The notes below the pieces were generated by a model. That model was not told the origin of the DNA. It did no database searches and saw nothing but the letters and a program-made list of their open reading frames with translations. Source: Streptomyces sp. NRRL S-350 (GTDB lineage Bacteria > Actinomycetota > Actinomycetes > Streptomycetales > Streptomycetaceae). From it: a stretch of 64,000 nt of DNA. The position numbers and the translations under genes are program-made. Where the stretch lies: assembly GCF_000719705.1 (NCBI RefSeq), contig NZ_JOHO01000012.1, forward strand, positions 105,957 through 169,956. The letters are read 5' to 3'. Positions 51,972 through 62,350 of the stretch are shown here, piece after piece (within the stretch, counting starts at the first letter, position 1; each line of letters opens with the position of its first letter).

Positions 51972-52004
51972 CCCCCAGCGAATCTCTTCCGGCCGGAGGC
52001 GCCG

Positions 52005-52418
52005 ATGAGCGACCAGCACCTGCACACATTCCCGCTCCGCCTCACCACGAGCGCCCAGGACACCGATCCGGCGGACCAGCAAATCGCCGAGCTCCTCGGC
52101 GCTGCCTACGAGGGCTGCACCAGCTGCCAGGACGGGCAGCTCACGCTGATCACCACCAGCGCCTCCGCCACCGCCCGCCTGGTGCTCCTGGCGCTGGAGC
52201 TCACCGTCCAGCGGCTGGGCCTGGTTCCATCCGAGCTGACGGTCGACGCCGTACCCGGCCGGGCTGCCCTGCCTTTCCGGCGGCTGGCCCGCACCTCACC
52301 GGATCCCGCGCAGATGCTGCGCACGTGTGAAGGGCTCCTGCCCGGTCCCCGCCGTGCTGCTGCGAACACCGCGATCGACATCGCAGTCGGCTTCGCGGCT
52401 GCCTCGCCCGGACGGTGA
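52005..52418 (+). CDS. Hypothetical protein, 137 aa
   Basis: ATG 52005, behind GGAGG. N-terminal part with YEGCTSCQDG, a CxxC; the rest is Ala-rich helices (RLVLLALELTVQRLGLVPSE). No family recognised. Probably co-transcribed with the 51429 gene. Confidence 0.65.
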   Translation: MSDQHLHTFPLRLTTSAQDTDPADQQIAELLGAAYEGCTSCQDGQLTLITTSASATARLVLLALELTVQRLGLVPSELTVDAVPGRAALPFRRLARTSPDPAQMLRTCEGLLPGPRRAAANTAIDIAVGFAAASPGR

Positions 52419-52712
52419 CCCGGAGCAGTCCTTGCCGCCAAGCCGGGCGGACTGCGGACGCACCGCGGGCCCAGGGAGGGTGTGACCGGCCGGTCAGGCC
52501 GGTGGCACGGCCTCGCCCGGAAGGCGAACGCCAGCGTGCCGCGCTGCGCTACGCTCTTACCGGCGTTGGTGACCGCCCGACTCCCACCCCATGGCTCCCA
52601 CGTGGCCACGGCCCGTGGACAAGGTTCTCCGAATCTCACCACCGAACTCCGATGACCTGATCACGAGCATGCTCAGGCGCGGGACGTGGGGCTGCGCCGG
52701 AATCGACTGACC

Positions 52713-53888
52713 ATGACTCGCGACCGCGCCCGGAAGATGGCCACCAGGGCCGCCGCCAACGGCAGCTACGCCCGCGCCGCCCGGATCGCCAAGGACACCC
52801 CGAACATCCTCACCGAGGACGCTCACCGGAGGATGCTCGGCGCGTTCGGCGCCGCGGGGTGGCCTACCGCATCGGACGGCTTCCCGGAAGGCGGCCAGTG
52901 GGACGGGTACCCGGGTCCGCTCTGGTCGATCCTCACCCGGCCCGATCAGGAAATCTGGGACGCCGACCCCGACGATGGCGACCAGGTGGACCTCACCATC
53001 GTCCCCGAGTTCACGTTCATCGCACCGCGGATCAGCCTCAACTCCGGCGAGGCGATGGTTCACCGGGTACCGGCCACCACGAGCCCCACCGACCTGGTGA
53101 CCGAGGTGTCCGCCGCCCTCGCCCAGGCCCGTGAACGGGAGATCGCCAAGCTCACCGACCACGCCGCCTGCACAATCTGCGGCGACCACTACCCCGCACG
53201 CCACCTGCTCGCCCCGACCGCCAAGGACGAGCTCACCGTCTGCCCGGCCTGCGTCTTCGACGGTGACCTGCTCGCCCGGGCCCACCCCACACGGCTTGCC
53301 TTCGAAATCGACCGCCTCATCGACGAGGACCTCGCCATCCCCGCCGGCTGGTCCGCCGTCGCGGCGCTGCTCGCATCCGCCGGAGGAGAGGCGTTCGCTG
53401 CCCACCTCAACGAGGCGGGCGCGATGTACGTCCCGGCCGAGCACTGGTCGGACCCGTCGTTGCTGTGGATCTGGCTCCCGCCCAACTCCCGCCCGGCCGC
53501 TCTCGCCAGTCTCGGTCCGGGGGCCAGCCTGAAGGCGGTCGTTGAGGCCGTCGAACGAGCTCACCCCGACCTGCGCGAGCGCTTCCGGGCGACCCTGGCC
53601 GAGGATCTCGAAGAAGACCCGGATGCCGATCACGAGGACTACTTGGTCGAGACACTCTGGCCGGCCGTCATCGCCTACGTGGTGACCCTCGGTACCCAGA
53701 GCCAGGAGCGCCCTGGGCACCGCCCGCCCTGGCACGTCCTTTCCGACTCGTTCGAACCAGGCACACTGGCCGACCACTTCGCGGAGCTCGGCAGCGGTCT
53801 CGACGGCCGCAGTCTCCACGTCACCTTCACCCTGGAGGTCGGCGTGCGCACCGTCGCCGAGGCCCTGGGCTGGACCACGGGTTTCTGA
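52713..53888 (+). CDS. Hypothetical protein with zinc-finger-like Cys, 391 aa
   Basis: Start at ATG 52713 (MTRDRARKMATRAAANGSYA); GTG 52686 is the alternative. The basic N-terminal helix resembles a short DNA-binding or tail motif found in many actinomycete element proteins. CTICGDHYP and CPACVFD (about residues 148-180) give a four-Cys zinc knuckle. The C-terminal half is acidic and helical. No family recognised. Confidence 0.7.
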   Translation: MTRDRARKMATRAAANGSYARAARIAKDTPNILTEDAHRRMLGAFGAAGWPTASDGFPEGGQWDGYPGPLWSILTRPDQEIWDADPDDGDQVDLTIVPEFTFIAPRISLNSGEAMVHRVPATTSPTDLVTEVSAALAQAREREIAKLTDHAACTICGDHYPARHLLAPTAKDELTVCPACVFDGDLLARAHPTRLAFEIDRLIDEDLAIPAGWSAVAALLASAGGEAFAAHLNEAGAMYVPAEHWSDPSLLWIWLPPNSRPAALASLGPGASLKAVVEAVERAHPDLRERFRATLAEDLEEDPDADHEDYLVETLWPAVIAYVVTLGTQSQERPGHRPPWHVLSDSFEPGTLADHFAELGSGLDGRSLHVTFTLEVGVRTVAEALGWTTGF

Positions 53889-53988
53889 GTCCGGTCGTCG
53901 GACGGGCCGGGTCCCGGGTAGTAGGTTCCCGGAGACTCGGCCGACCGAACGTCCGCGGCCAGGAACACCTCCTCCCCGCGGCAGTGCC

Positions 53989-54492
53989 CTAGAGCAGGTC
54001 CATCCAGCAGCCGCACTGGGCCGTGTCAGTGTCGGTCGTGGGCTGCCCGCATCGGTCGCAGGGGATGACGTCGTTCTCGCCAAACCCGGTGGTGCAGACG
54101 AGGCAGAGCCAGGCCGCGTCGATCCGAGGCAGGGTCAGCTCGGGGCAGAGGCGATCCACCTCCGCGAAGATCCTGGTGACGGCCGCGTCGCCGCCGCTGC
54201 TGAAGGCCGCATTCATAGCCTCGCCGAGCGCCTCGCGCTCCTCCTCCGGCAGCACGCGGTGCAGCTTCGGCATGTTCAGCAAGTCGAGCAGAGCCCCGGC
54301 CTCGCACTCGGGGCACTCCGAGAGCGCGGCGTAATCGCCCTTGCGGTGATCGCGGGAAATCGCCGAGGAGTACTCGGAGCTCAGGCCCGGTACGGCCCTG
54401 CCTACTGCGATTGCACGCAGGGCCTGCTGGTAGGTCTCGGTGGTGACGAGCATCCGGATGCGGGCGATCCGCTGCAGCTTGCTGTCCGCCAT
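53989..54492 (-). CDS. Cys-rich hypothetical protein
   Basis: 167 residues from ATG 54492, behind AGAGAG. After a helical N-terminus come CPECEAG and, near the end, CLVCTTGF, CDRCGQPT and CGCW. The last two clusters look like a rubredoxin or zinc-ribbon pair (CxxC...CxxC). No family recognised. A regulatory or nucleic-acid-binding role is possible. Confidence 0.65.
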   Translation of the reverse strand: MADSKLQRIARIRMLVTTETYQQALRAIAVGRAVPGLSSEYSSAISRDHRKGDYAALSECPECEAGALLDLLNMPKLHRVLPEEEREALGEAMNAAFSSGGDAAVTRIFAEVDRLCPELTLPRIDAAWLCLVCTTGFGENDVIPCDRCGQPTTDTDTAQCGCWMDLL

Positions 54493-54767
54493 GACGGTCT
54501 CTCTTCGGGCACGCCGCCGACCTCGCCGCGCCGGAGAATTGGAAACCGACGTCGATGGAGTTGTGCTGCTGCCGGCGAAGCTGAGCTTCTTCTGCCCGGC
54601 GTCCCGGCTGCAGGTCGGTGCCAGGCGCCCGTACGGGCAAGGAACCCGGAGGCCCGCGCTCATGCTAGCGAACTGCAGCCAGCTTCGAGTCGTGCTCGGG
54701 GTGCGGGGCCGACGGGCCAGGCCCAGGGTTGGAAGCCCGGTCACCGACTTCCCGGACGGAGCCCAAG

Positions 54768-55304
54768 ATGAGCACGATCGCCTCCTATTTCAAGGCCATG
54801 GAAGAGCGCAACGCGGCACTCGCCCAAGCCTCCGGCGCGTACCTGCGCGGCTTGGAGGCCAGCCACGGGTTCTCGAGCCTTTTCACCGGCGCGGCACTCA
54901 CGGCCTACACCAACCCCGTCATGGAGCAGTACAACGCCAGCCAGGCTCTGCTCGCTTCGCTGCGCTCGCCCACCGCGGGCGCAGCCACAGACTGGGCCAG
55001 AGGCCACACGGCCTTCACCCAGCGCCTCGACGTCGCCAAGCAGAGGATCGACCCGAGGCCAGCACCTGACAGCGACGATCAGGAGCAGCCGCTCGTCAGC
55101 GTCAACGCCCGGCTGGCCGGACTCGGCGACGAAGACCTCGGACGTCTCCTCGCCTCCGTCACTACCCAGGTCTTCTGCACCCTGTCGGGTGTTCTGCCCG
55201 AGCGCAGCGACGAACCCTCCGACCAGACGCTGCGCATCCTCGGGCTCGCCCTGGAGGCCGGCCTCGCTGCCCAGGCCCTGTGGGAGCAGATCACCTCCGA
55301 CTGA
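54768..55304 (+). CDS. Helical hypothetical protein, 178 aa
   Basis: ATG 54768, with CGGAG upstream. Helical throughout (KAMEERNAALAQASGAYLRG; EDLGRLLASVTTQVFCTLSG). One Cys. No family recognised. Confidence 0.65.
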   Translation: MSTIASYFKAMEERNAALAQASGAYLRGLEASHGFSSLFTGAALTAYTNPVMEQYNASQALLASLRSPTAGAATDWARGHTAFTQRLDVAKQRIDPRPAPDSDDQEQPLVSVNARLAGLGDEDLGRLLASVTTQVFCTLSGVLPERSDEPSDQTLRILGLALEAGLAAQALWEQITSD

Positions 55305-55387
55305 GCAGCGCGACGGCACAGCGTCCAACTCGCTCGGCGACTGGGGCCCTCGCGAAGCGACCGCAGCTCGTCGCGTACCCGGTGTGC

Positions 55388-56131
55388 TCAGACGGGCAGG
55401 GGGTCATCCACCTCGGTCAAGAGGTCGGGCCGGTCGTTGCGGACGTTGTTGACGTCGGTGCTGACGGCCGTGACGGTGAGCTCGGTACCGGAAGGGGTGT
55501 GCAGGAGCGCCCGCAGGCTGTCGGGGTCGGTGTGGTCGGGGTCGAGCCAGGCATCGCGGTTGGCCGCGGTGATGGTCAGCGGCATGCGGTCGTGGATGCG
55601 GCCGGCGGCGTCCGTGGCCTCGGTGGTGATGATGGTGCAGGTGGTCAGCCAGGCCAGCGGGTCGTCGTCAGGTCGGGTCTTGTCCTTCCAGAACTCGTAC
55701 AGCCCGGCCATCCCCAGCAGCGCCCCGTCTGCGGGGGCCAGGTAGTACGGCTGCTTGTAGGGCTTGCCGTCCGGACCGGCCGGGGCCTGGCGCCACTCGT
55801 AGTAGCCGTCGGCGGGGACGATGCACCGCCGCGCGGCGAAGGCGCGCTTGAAGCTGGGCTTCTCGTGGACGGTCTCGACCCGTGCGTTGATCATCCTCGC
55901 GCCGCCGGACGGGTCCTTGGCCCAGGACGGCACGAGTCCCCAGCGCAGCGCCCGGACCTGCCGGGCGATCTCGCCACTCTCCTTGTCCAGGCGCTCGAGC
56001 ACGGCGAGGACGTCGCGGGTCGGCGCCACGTTCCAGCTCGGCGCGAACCCGTCGTCGGGCACTGCCAGCGTTGCGTCGAACAGCCGGGCCAGGTCCACCG
56101 GGCCGGTCGTGGAGACGTACCTACCGCACAT
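55388..56131 (-). CDS. SRAP/HMCES-family protein (SOS response-associated)
   Basis: 247 residues from ATG 56131. Starts MCGRYV, so after Met removal Cys2 is exposed as the catalytic residue that forms a thiazolidine with abasic sites in single-stranded DNA. N34, E112 (PADGYYEWRQ) and H180 (GRIHDRMPL) match the conserved active-site residues. Family members shield abasic sites from error-prone bypass. Divergent to the DnaE2 gene, completing a damage-response cassette. Confidence 0.9.
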   Translation of the reverse strand: MCGRYVSTTGPVDLARLFDATLAVPDDGFAPSWNVAPTRDVLAVLERLDKESGEIARQVRALRWGLVPSWAKDPSGGARMINARVETVHEKPSFKRAFAARRCIVPADGYYEWRQAPAGPDGKPYKQPYYLAPADGALLGMAGLYEFWKDKTRPDDDPLAWLTTCTIITTEATDAAGRIHDRMPLTITAANRDAWLDPDHTDPDSLRALLHTPSGTELTVTAVSTDVNNVRNDRPDLLTEVDDPLPV

Positions 56132-56473
56132 AACCCCAGCCTCGCACGCCGTTGGGGGCCGTCTCTGCCCGGCTACCGCGTGTCGGCATCTGCCTCATGC
56201 CGAGGCTGGGGTTGTACCACTTCGCTCGGCTTGCCGCTTCTAGGTCGCCCTCCCGGGGGCACCCCAGGGCCGGTTTCAAGATTCTTTCGAACACCCGGCC
56301 CAACCGCTGCTTGCCGCGCCCCCAACGGCCGGAGAGGTAGTCGCGCACCGTCCCGAAGCCCCGACCTGCGGTAATGCAGCTTGCACGGATATTCGAACAT
56401 ATGAGCTACTGGGGGTGCCGGAAGGGGAGTCCGGGTGACAACGAGAAGGGGCTGACGACCGGAGGTGATCGAG
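56132..56473. other. Divergent control region SRAP/DnaE2
   Basis: No gene is seen. It holds half-sites of the actinobacterial SOS box (TCGAAC at 56393-56398, spacer ATAT, then GAGCTA; and TCGAAC at 56287-56292). Neither has a good second half, so LexA control is possible but unproven. Confidence 0.4.
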
Positions 56474-59400
56474 GTGTTCGCGCACCTCCACTCCGCGTCG
56501 GGCTACTCAGTCCGCTACGGCGCCTCCCTCCCGGCTGCGCTGGCCGAGCGGGCCGCCGAGCGCGGTCTCACGGAGCTGGCGTTGACGGACCGGGACACCG
56601 TCTCCGGCGTGGTCCGCCACGCGAAGGCGTGCGCCGCCGTGGGGTTGCGGCCGTTGTTCGGTGCGGACCTCGCGGTCGGCTTGGCCGAGCCGCCCGCCGC
56701 GGCTGGGCGGCGCCGGTCCCCAGCGCGCGGCGGGGCCTTCGTGGACGAGTCCGCGCCCCGGATCACGGTGCTGGCCCGCGACAAGGCCGGCTGGGCGAAC
56801 ATCTGCGCCTTGGTCAGCGCGGCCTGGGCGGCCCGGGCCGCGCGCGGCGGCCAGCCGGTGGTGCCGCTGGATGTGCTGGCCGGCCACACCGAGGGCCTGA
56901 CCGTGCTGCTCGGCCCCGGCTCGGAGCCGATGCGGGCGCTGGCGGCCGGCCGCCCGGACCGCGCCACCCAGCTGCTCGCCCCCTGGCGGGAGATGTTCGG
57001 TCCGGCGCTGCGCCTGGAAGCCGTTCACCTCGGCCGCCCGGGCACCGGTCCGGGCTCGCTGCGGCTGGCCGCCCGCACGGTGGGCCTTGCGGCAGACCTC
57101 GACCTGGAGGCGGTGCTCACCAATGCGGTGCGCTACGCCGACCCCGGCCAGGGTCTGGTGGCGGACGTCCTGGACGCCGCGAGGCTGCTACGCCCGGTGC
57201 CGCGCGGCGGCGCTGACGGCGGCGAGCGGTGGCTGAAGCCGCCGGCGGTGATGGCCGAGCTGGCCGGGCAGGTCGCCGAGGCGGCCGGGCAGGGTGCGGG
57301 CGGCGCGCAGCGGCTGCTGGCGGTGACCGCCCGCACCGCAGCCGAGTGCCGCCTGGACCCTCACTCCGACCTGGGAATCGGCAAGGTGCACTTCCCGGAG
57401 GAGGACCGGCTCGGCCTGGTGCCGGGGTCCTCGCCGCGGGTGCTGCGCGAGCGGTGCGAGGCGCAGATGGTGCGGCTCGGGCTGGACCGGCGCCTGGACG
57501 GGCCGGAGCGGCTGCGGGCGGAGCTGGACGTGGTGACGGCGCTCGGCTGGTCCGCGTACCTGCTGACGGTCGCCCAGGTCGTCGAGGACATCAAGGCGCT
57601 GGGGATCCGGGTGGCCGCGCGCGGTTCGGCGGCCGGCTCGCTGCTGGTGCACCTGCTGGGCATCTCGGTGGCCAACCCGCTGGACCACCAGCCGCTGCTC
57701 ATCATGGAGCGGTTCCTGTCCTACCGGCGCAAGAGCCTGCCGGACATCGACGTGGACGTGGAGTCCGAGCGCCGCATCGACTGCTACCGGGCCGTGCTGC
57801 AGCGGTTCGGGCCGGAGCGGGTGGCCACCGTCAGCATGCCGGAGACTTACCGGGTGCGGTGGGCGATCCGGGATGCCGGCCTGGCGATGGGCATCGACCC
57901 GGCCGAGGTCGACCGCCTGGCCAAGGCGTTCCCGCATATCCGGGCGCGCGAGGTGCGCACCGCGATGGCCGAGCTGCCGGAGCTGCGCCAGGTGGCGGCC
58001 CAGGCCGAGCGTTACGGGCGGCTGTGGGACTTGGTGGAGGGCCTGGACGGGCTGCCGCGCGGGATCGCGATGCACCCGTGCGGGGTGCTGCTCTCGGACA
58101 GTTCCCTGCTGGCCCGCACGCCGGTGATGCCGACGGCGGGGGAGAGCCTGCCGATGAGCTGCTTCGACAAGGAGGACGTCGAGGACCTCGGGTTGTTGAA
58201 GTTGGACATCCTGGGCGTGCGGATGCAGTCGGCGATGGCGCACGCCGTCGCCGAGATCGAGCGCACCACCGGCCGCCGCGTCGACCTGGACGACCGCGAG
58301 CAGGTCCCGCTGACCGACGAGGCCGCGATGGAGCTGCTGCGCGAGGGCGAGTCGCTGTTCGTCTTCCAGCTCGAGTCACCCGGGCAGCGGGATTTGCTCG
58401 GGCGCTCGCAGCCCCGGGAATTCCAGGATCTGGTGGTGCAGATCGCCCTATTCCGGCCGGGGCCGCTGGCCGCCGACATGGTCAAGCCGTACCTGGCGGC
58501 GAAGAACGGCACCCGCCCGCCGGCCTACCCGCACCCGGACCTGGCCGAGGTGCTCTCCCCGTCCCGGGGCGTGCTGGTGTTCAACGAGCAGGTCGCGCAG
58601 ATGATCGCGATCCTGACGCGCACGGATGTCGCGATGGGGGAGGAGGCCCGGCGCGCGCTCGGCAAGCCGGAGCGGCTGCCCGCGCTGGAGTCCTGGTTCC
58701 GCTCCCGCGCGGCGGCGGCCGGATACGACCAGCAGACCATCGACCGGTGCTTCAACTCCCTTGCTGGGATGGCGAATTACGGGTTCGCCGCCGCGCATGC
58801 GGTCGCGTTCGCGGTGCCGGTGGCCCAGTCGGCCTGGCTGAAGGCGCACTACCCGGCCCAGTTCTTCGCCGGAGTCCTCGCCGCGGACCCCGGGATGTAC
58901 CCGCTGCGGGTGGTCCTCACCGACGCCCGCCGCCGGGGCGTGCCGATCCTACCGGTGGACGTCGAGCACTCCGGGGCCAGCTACCGCGCCGAGACACTGC
59001 CCGACGGCAGGGTCGGCGTGCGGATCGCGCTCACCTCCGTCAAGGGCATCACCGACGGCGAGGTGGAGCGCATCACCGCGGCCCGGCCGTACCGGTCGGT
59101 GGAAGACTTCTGGGAGCGGGCCCGCCCCTCCCTGCCCACCGCCCAGGGCCTGGCCCGGATCGGCGCGCTGAGCTCGGTCCCGGGCGGCGCCCGGCCGCGC
59201 CGCGACCTGCTGCTGCTCCTGGACGAGCTCCACGCCCGCCACCGCGCCCGCCCCGTGCCCGACCAGCTGGCGCTGCCCGCCGAACTGGCCGACGGCGCCC
59301 CGGCAGCCACCGGCCTGCCAGCGATGACGCCAGCCGACGAGCTCCAGGAGGAGCTGGCCGTGATCGGGATGGACGCCTCCCGCCACCTGATGTCCGACCA

Positions 59401-59884
59401 CCACCCGCTGCTGGCCGAGCTCGGCATCACCCCGGCCACCGGCCTGCGCGAGTGCGAGAACGGAGCCACCGTGCTGGTGGCGGGCGCGAAGACGGCAATC
59501 CAGACCCCGCCGCGCGCGCAGAAGGACGGCCGGCGCACCATCTTCCTCACCCTCGACGACGGATCCGGCGGCCAGCTAGTCGACCTCGCCTTCTTCCACG
59601 GCCCCGACGCCGAGCGCGCCGCCCACACCCTCTTCCACAGTTGGCTGCTGGTGGTCCGCGGGCAGCTCCAGCGCAGGGGCAAGGCCCTGTCGGTCGTCGG
59701 CCACGCCGCCTGGGACCTCACTGACCTCGCCCGCGCCCGCGCCGAAGGCGGCACTGCGGCCGTCCGAGCCCTGCTCGCCGCACCCACCGCCGACCCGGCC
59801 GACCACGACACCCCCGACCAGCAGCCCGGCCGTTCCGGTGGCGCCGGCCGCTACTGGCACGCCTCCCCAGGCGCGGCGGGGTGA
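56474..59884 (+). CDS. dnaE2: DnaE2/ImuC error-prone DNA polymerase III alpha
   Basis: 1136 residues from GTG 56474 (GTG 56465 is the alternative; GGAGG at 56461-56465 fits 56474 better). The PHP domain begins FAHLHSASGYS. The palm has SLPDIDVDVESER with D424 and D426, and LLKLDILG with D578, the three catalytic acids. YGFAAAHAVAFAVP and an OB-fold segment near residue 1000 are also typical. Length and order match actinobacterial DnaE2, which does translesion synthesis with ImuB. It overlaps the ImuB-like gene by four bases. Confidence 0.9.
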   Translation: MFAHLHSASGYSVRYGASLPAALAERAAERGLTELALTDRDTVSGVVRHAKACAAVGLRPLFGADLAVGLAEPPAAAGRRRSPARGGAFVDESAPRITVLARDKAGWANICALVSAAWAARAARGGQPVVPLDVLAGHTEGLTVLLGPGSEPMRALAAGRPDRATQLLAPWREMFGPALRLEAVHLGRPGTGPGSLRLAARTVGLAADLDLEAVLTNAVRYADPGQGLVADVLDAARLLRPVPRGGADGGERWLKPPAVMAELAGQVAEAAGQGAGGAQRLLAVTARTAAECRLDPHSDLGIGKVHFPEEDRLGLVPGSSPRVLRERCEAQMVRLGLDRRLDGPERLRAELDVVTALGWSAYLLTVAQVVEDIKALGIRVAARGSAAGSLLVHLLGISVANPLDHQPLLIMERFLSYRRKSLPDIDVDVESERRIDCYRAVLQRFGPERVATVSMPETYRVRWAIRDAGLAMGIDPAEVDRLAKAFPHIRAREVRTAMAELPELRQVAAQAERYGRLWDLVEGLDGLPRGIAMHPCGVLLSDSSLLARTPVMPTAGESLPMSCFDKEDVEDLGLLKLDILGVRMQSAMAHAVAEIERTTGRRVDLDDREQVPLTDEAAMELLREGESLFVFQLESPGQRDLLGRSQPREFQDLVVQIALFRPGPLAADMVKPYLAAKNGTRPPAYPHPDLAEVLSPSRGVLVFNEQVAQMIAILTRTDVAMGEEARRALGKPERLPALESWFRSRAAAAGYDQQTIDRCFNSLAGMANYGFAAAHAVAFAVPVAQSAWLKAHYPAQFFAGVLAADPGMYPLRVVLTDARRRGVPILPVDVEHSGASYRAETLPDGRVGVRIALTSVKGITDGEVERITAARPYRSVEDFWERARPSLPTAQGLARIGALSSVPGGARPRRDLLLLLDELHARHRARPVPDQLALPAELADGAPAATGLPAMTPADELQEELAVIGMDASRHLMSDHHPLLAELGITPATGLRECENGATVLVAGAKTAIQTPPRAQKDGRRTIFLTLDDGSGGQLVDLAFFHGPDAERAAHTLFHSWLLVVRGQLQRRGKALSVVGHAAWDLTDLARARAEGGTAAVRALLAAPTADPADHDTPDQQPGRSGGAGRYWHASPGAAG

Positions 59885-60972
59885 ACACGATGACCCCCAG
59901 CAGCAGCAGCGGCACCAGCGCGGTGACGGTCCTTCACCTGCGCTGCCACCGCCCCGCCTTCGACACCTACCGGCAGGTCTTCGCCGTCCTCGCCGACATC
60001 ACCCCCGTCGTCCAGGCCCTCCCACCCGACAGCGCACTGCTCCAACTCGCGGGCGCGGTGAAGTACTTCGGTAGGGCCCCGGTGGAGCTGGCCGACCTGC
60101 TGCAGACCCGCCTCGCCGCCCGCTTCGGCTTGATCACCACCGGCGGCCTCGGCAACAACCGCATGATGGCCACCCTCGCCGCCGACACCGCCCGCCCGGG
60201 CACCGTCCAGGCCCTGCCCGACGACCCCACCGCCGCCCGGGCCTTCCTCCACGCCCAGGACGTCCGGCTCCTCCCCGGCATTGGCCTCGCGCTGGAGCGC
60301 AAACTGCGCCGGTATGGGATCGACACCATCGGCGAACTCGCCGCCGTCCCCGTGGCCACCGTCCAGCGCATCGCCGGAGCCAGCACCGGCCGCCTCCTCG
60401 CTGAACGCGCCCACGGCACCGACCGCCGCACCATTACCCCGGCCGGACCCCCGGCCACCATCACCTCCACCCGCCGCTTCGACCACGACGTCCTCGACCC
60501 CGCTGAAGTCCGCCGCGCCCTCCTCGACCTCGCCCTCGACCTCGGCGCCCGGCTGCGCGCCGCCGGGCAGAGCGCCCGCACCGTCGAACTGCAGGTGACC
60601 TACGCGGACCGCTCCTCAACCACCAAGTCCAGGACACTGCCAGAGGCGACCGGCCACAGCCCCGTACTGCGTGACGTCCTGTACGCCCTATTCGGCGCGC
60701 TGGGGCTGGAGCGGGCTCGGATCCGCGCGGTCACCGCCCGGGCTGGCGGCCTGACCAGCACCAGTGTCGGCGTCCAGGGGGTGCAGCTGACCTTCGACGC
60801 GGCCACCGAGGCGGTGCGCACGCTGGAGCCCGTCTTGGACAAGGCCGCCGCCCGTTACGGGATCGGCGCGGTTGCGCCCGCCGTACTGTCCGTGCCGCGA
60901 GCTGGACGGAATGCCATCACCGCAGGTCGGAGCGCGCAAAGTGCATGGACGAGGCCAGGAGAGCGGGCATAG
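59881..60972 (+). CDS. imuB: ImuB-like Y-family protein, catalytic residues absent
   Basis: 363 residues from GTG 59881 (GTGA overlap with dnaE2). In active Y-family polymerases the first motif is like DMDAFFASVE; here it reads LHLRCHRPAFDTYRQ, with no acidic pair. The second motif (usually SIDEAY) reads LLQLAGAVKYFG. The helix-hairpin-helix ARAFLHAQDVRLLPGIGLAL and GIDTIGELAAVP are kept, as is a little-finger-like C-terminus. This is the ImuB pattern: an adaptor that links DnaE2 to the beta clamp. Confidence 0.8.
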   Translation: MNTMTPSSSSGTSAVTVLHLRCHRPAFDTYRQVFAVLADITPVVQALPPDSALLQLAGAVKYFGRAPVELADLLQTRLAARFGLITTGGLGNNRMMATLAADTARPGTVQALPDDPTAARAFLHAQDVRLLPGIGLALERKLRRYGIDTIGELAAVPVATVQRIAGASTGRLLAERAHGTDRRTITPAGPPATITSTRRFDHDVLDPAEVRRALLDLALDLGARLRAAGQSARTVELQVTYADRSSTTKSRTLPEATGHSPVLRDVLYALFGALGLERARIRAVTARAGGLTSTSVGVQGVQLTFDAATEAVRTLEPVLDKAAARYGIGAVAPAVLSVPRAGRNAITAGRSAQSAWTRPGERA

Positions 60973-61008
60973 AGTGCCACCCCAAGATCCACCCCGAAGG
61001 AGTACGCC

Positions 61009-61701
61009 GTGACGGATGAGACACCTCCCTCCGTGCGGTCCGGCCGGCCGCGCGGCATCCGCACCGGCGAAGACGGCTTGACCGACCGTCAGCGGGCGGT
61101 GATCGAGTGCATCCGCGACTCTGTTGAGAGGCGCGGGTACCCGCCGTCGATGCGGGAGATCGGCCAGGCCGTCGGCCTTACCTCGACTTCTTCGGTCGCC
61201 CACCAGTTGACAGCTCTGGAGCGTAAGAGCCTGGTCTACAAGGACCCGCACCGGCCGCGGGCCTACTGCCTCTCGAACTACCGCCTCGGCATCACTGGAG
61301 TCCCCGAGCCAGCAGCCATCCGTCCCTCCACCTCGTACGTGCCGGTGGTGGGTCGGATCGCCGCTGGCGGGCCGATTCTGGCCGAGCAGACGGTCGAGGA
61401 CGTCTTCCCCCTGCCCCGTCAGCTGGTGGGGGAGGGCGAGCTGTTCGCGCTCGCCGTGCGCGGCCACAGCATGGTCGAAGCGGCGATCTGCGATGGAGAC
61501 TGGGTCACTGTCCGCCGCCAGCCGGTGGCCGAGAACGGCGACATCGTGGCCGCAATGATCGACGGCGAGGCCACGGTGAAGCGCCTGAAGCGCGAGGACG
61601 GCAAGGTCTGGCTGATGCCGCACAACCCGGACTATCAGCCCATCCCAGGCGACAATGCGACCATCCTGGGCAAGGTCGTCGCGGTTCTCCGCCGCCTCTA
61701 G
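61009..61701 (+). CDS. LexA paralogue
   Basis: 230 residues from GTG 61009, with GAAGGAG upstream. [36 protein letters not shown] is the LexA winged helix. [12 protein letters not shown] places the cleavage bond at A119-G120; RGHSM gives catalytic S154 and ATVKRL gives K191. All parts needed for RecA-stimulated self-cleavage are present. It lies 36 bases after the ImuB-like gene and may repress this cassette. Confidence 0.9.
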   Translation: MTDETPPSVRSGRPRGIRTGEDGLTDRQRAVIECIRDSVERRGYPPSMREIGQAVGLTSTSSVAHQLTALERKSLVYKDPHRPRAYCLSNYRLGITGVPEPAAIRPSTSYVPVVGRIAAGGPILAEQTVEDVFPLPRQLVGEGELFALAVRGHSMVEAAICDGDWVTVRRQPVAENGDIVAAMIDGEATVKRLKREDGKVWLMPHNPDYQPIPGDNATILGKVVAVLRRL

Positions 61702-62179
61702 TTCTAGAGGAGAGATTGAGTGACCTCGTAGGGGATGGAGGCCATCTGGGCGCGTTGTCCAGACCTCACATCGCATGTCGCTCCCGCCTGGCCCGGGCCT
61801 CCTTCTCAGGGCTTTGGTTACTCTTGGTGACTGTCGCGCCTTGGGAGGCCGCTCTCCGAGGCTTCAGACCCTTAAGAGATCTCCAAACGCCCGCGTCCCT
61901 CATTCCGCGGCCTTTCCGCAATGCCACCGGCAGAATTTATAAATAGCTGCTGGCAGTCTCTTCGGGGCAAGTTTTCTGTCGAGAAGCGATTCCGGCGCGC
62001 GTCGAGGGCGGCGTCGATCGAGCCATGCGGTCCGAGGCGGCACGGTCGACGGCTTCGGCGGCGCGGTTGGGTCTCGGCAGCGCCACGATGCAGTCCGCTC
62101 GGGCCTGCAGTACGTCCGGCCCCAGCCGGCCGCTGCCCACCCGGTCAGCCTTCGGCCAGTCAAGGCTGATGCTGATCCG

Positions 62180-62216
62180 TGCGCATCACTGTTACTGCCA
62201 GCCACAGTGATGCGCA
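62180..62216. terminator. 13-bp inverted repeat
   Basis: TGCGCATCACTGT (62180-62192) and ACAGTGATGCGCA (62204-62216) pair perfectly around 11 bases. It may terminate transcription from either side or be a protein site. Confidence 0.5.
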
Positions 62217-62350
62217 GCGGGAGGCGACCCTCTGCAGCTGAGGTGCACCGCGGAGGGGCCCAGCCTTGCCGTGAGCATGGACAGACACGGCCTACCGGGA
62301 GGTTGGCCGCGGCCGGGCGAACCCCGGCGAAGTGCCCCTCATAGTCCTGA

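Noticed and set aside
53750..53760. TTCGAACC as a possible SOS box
   Set aside because: Inside a coding region with no second half at the right spacing.
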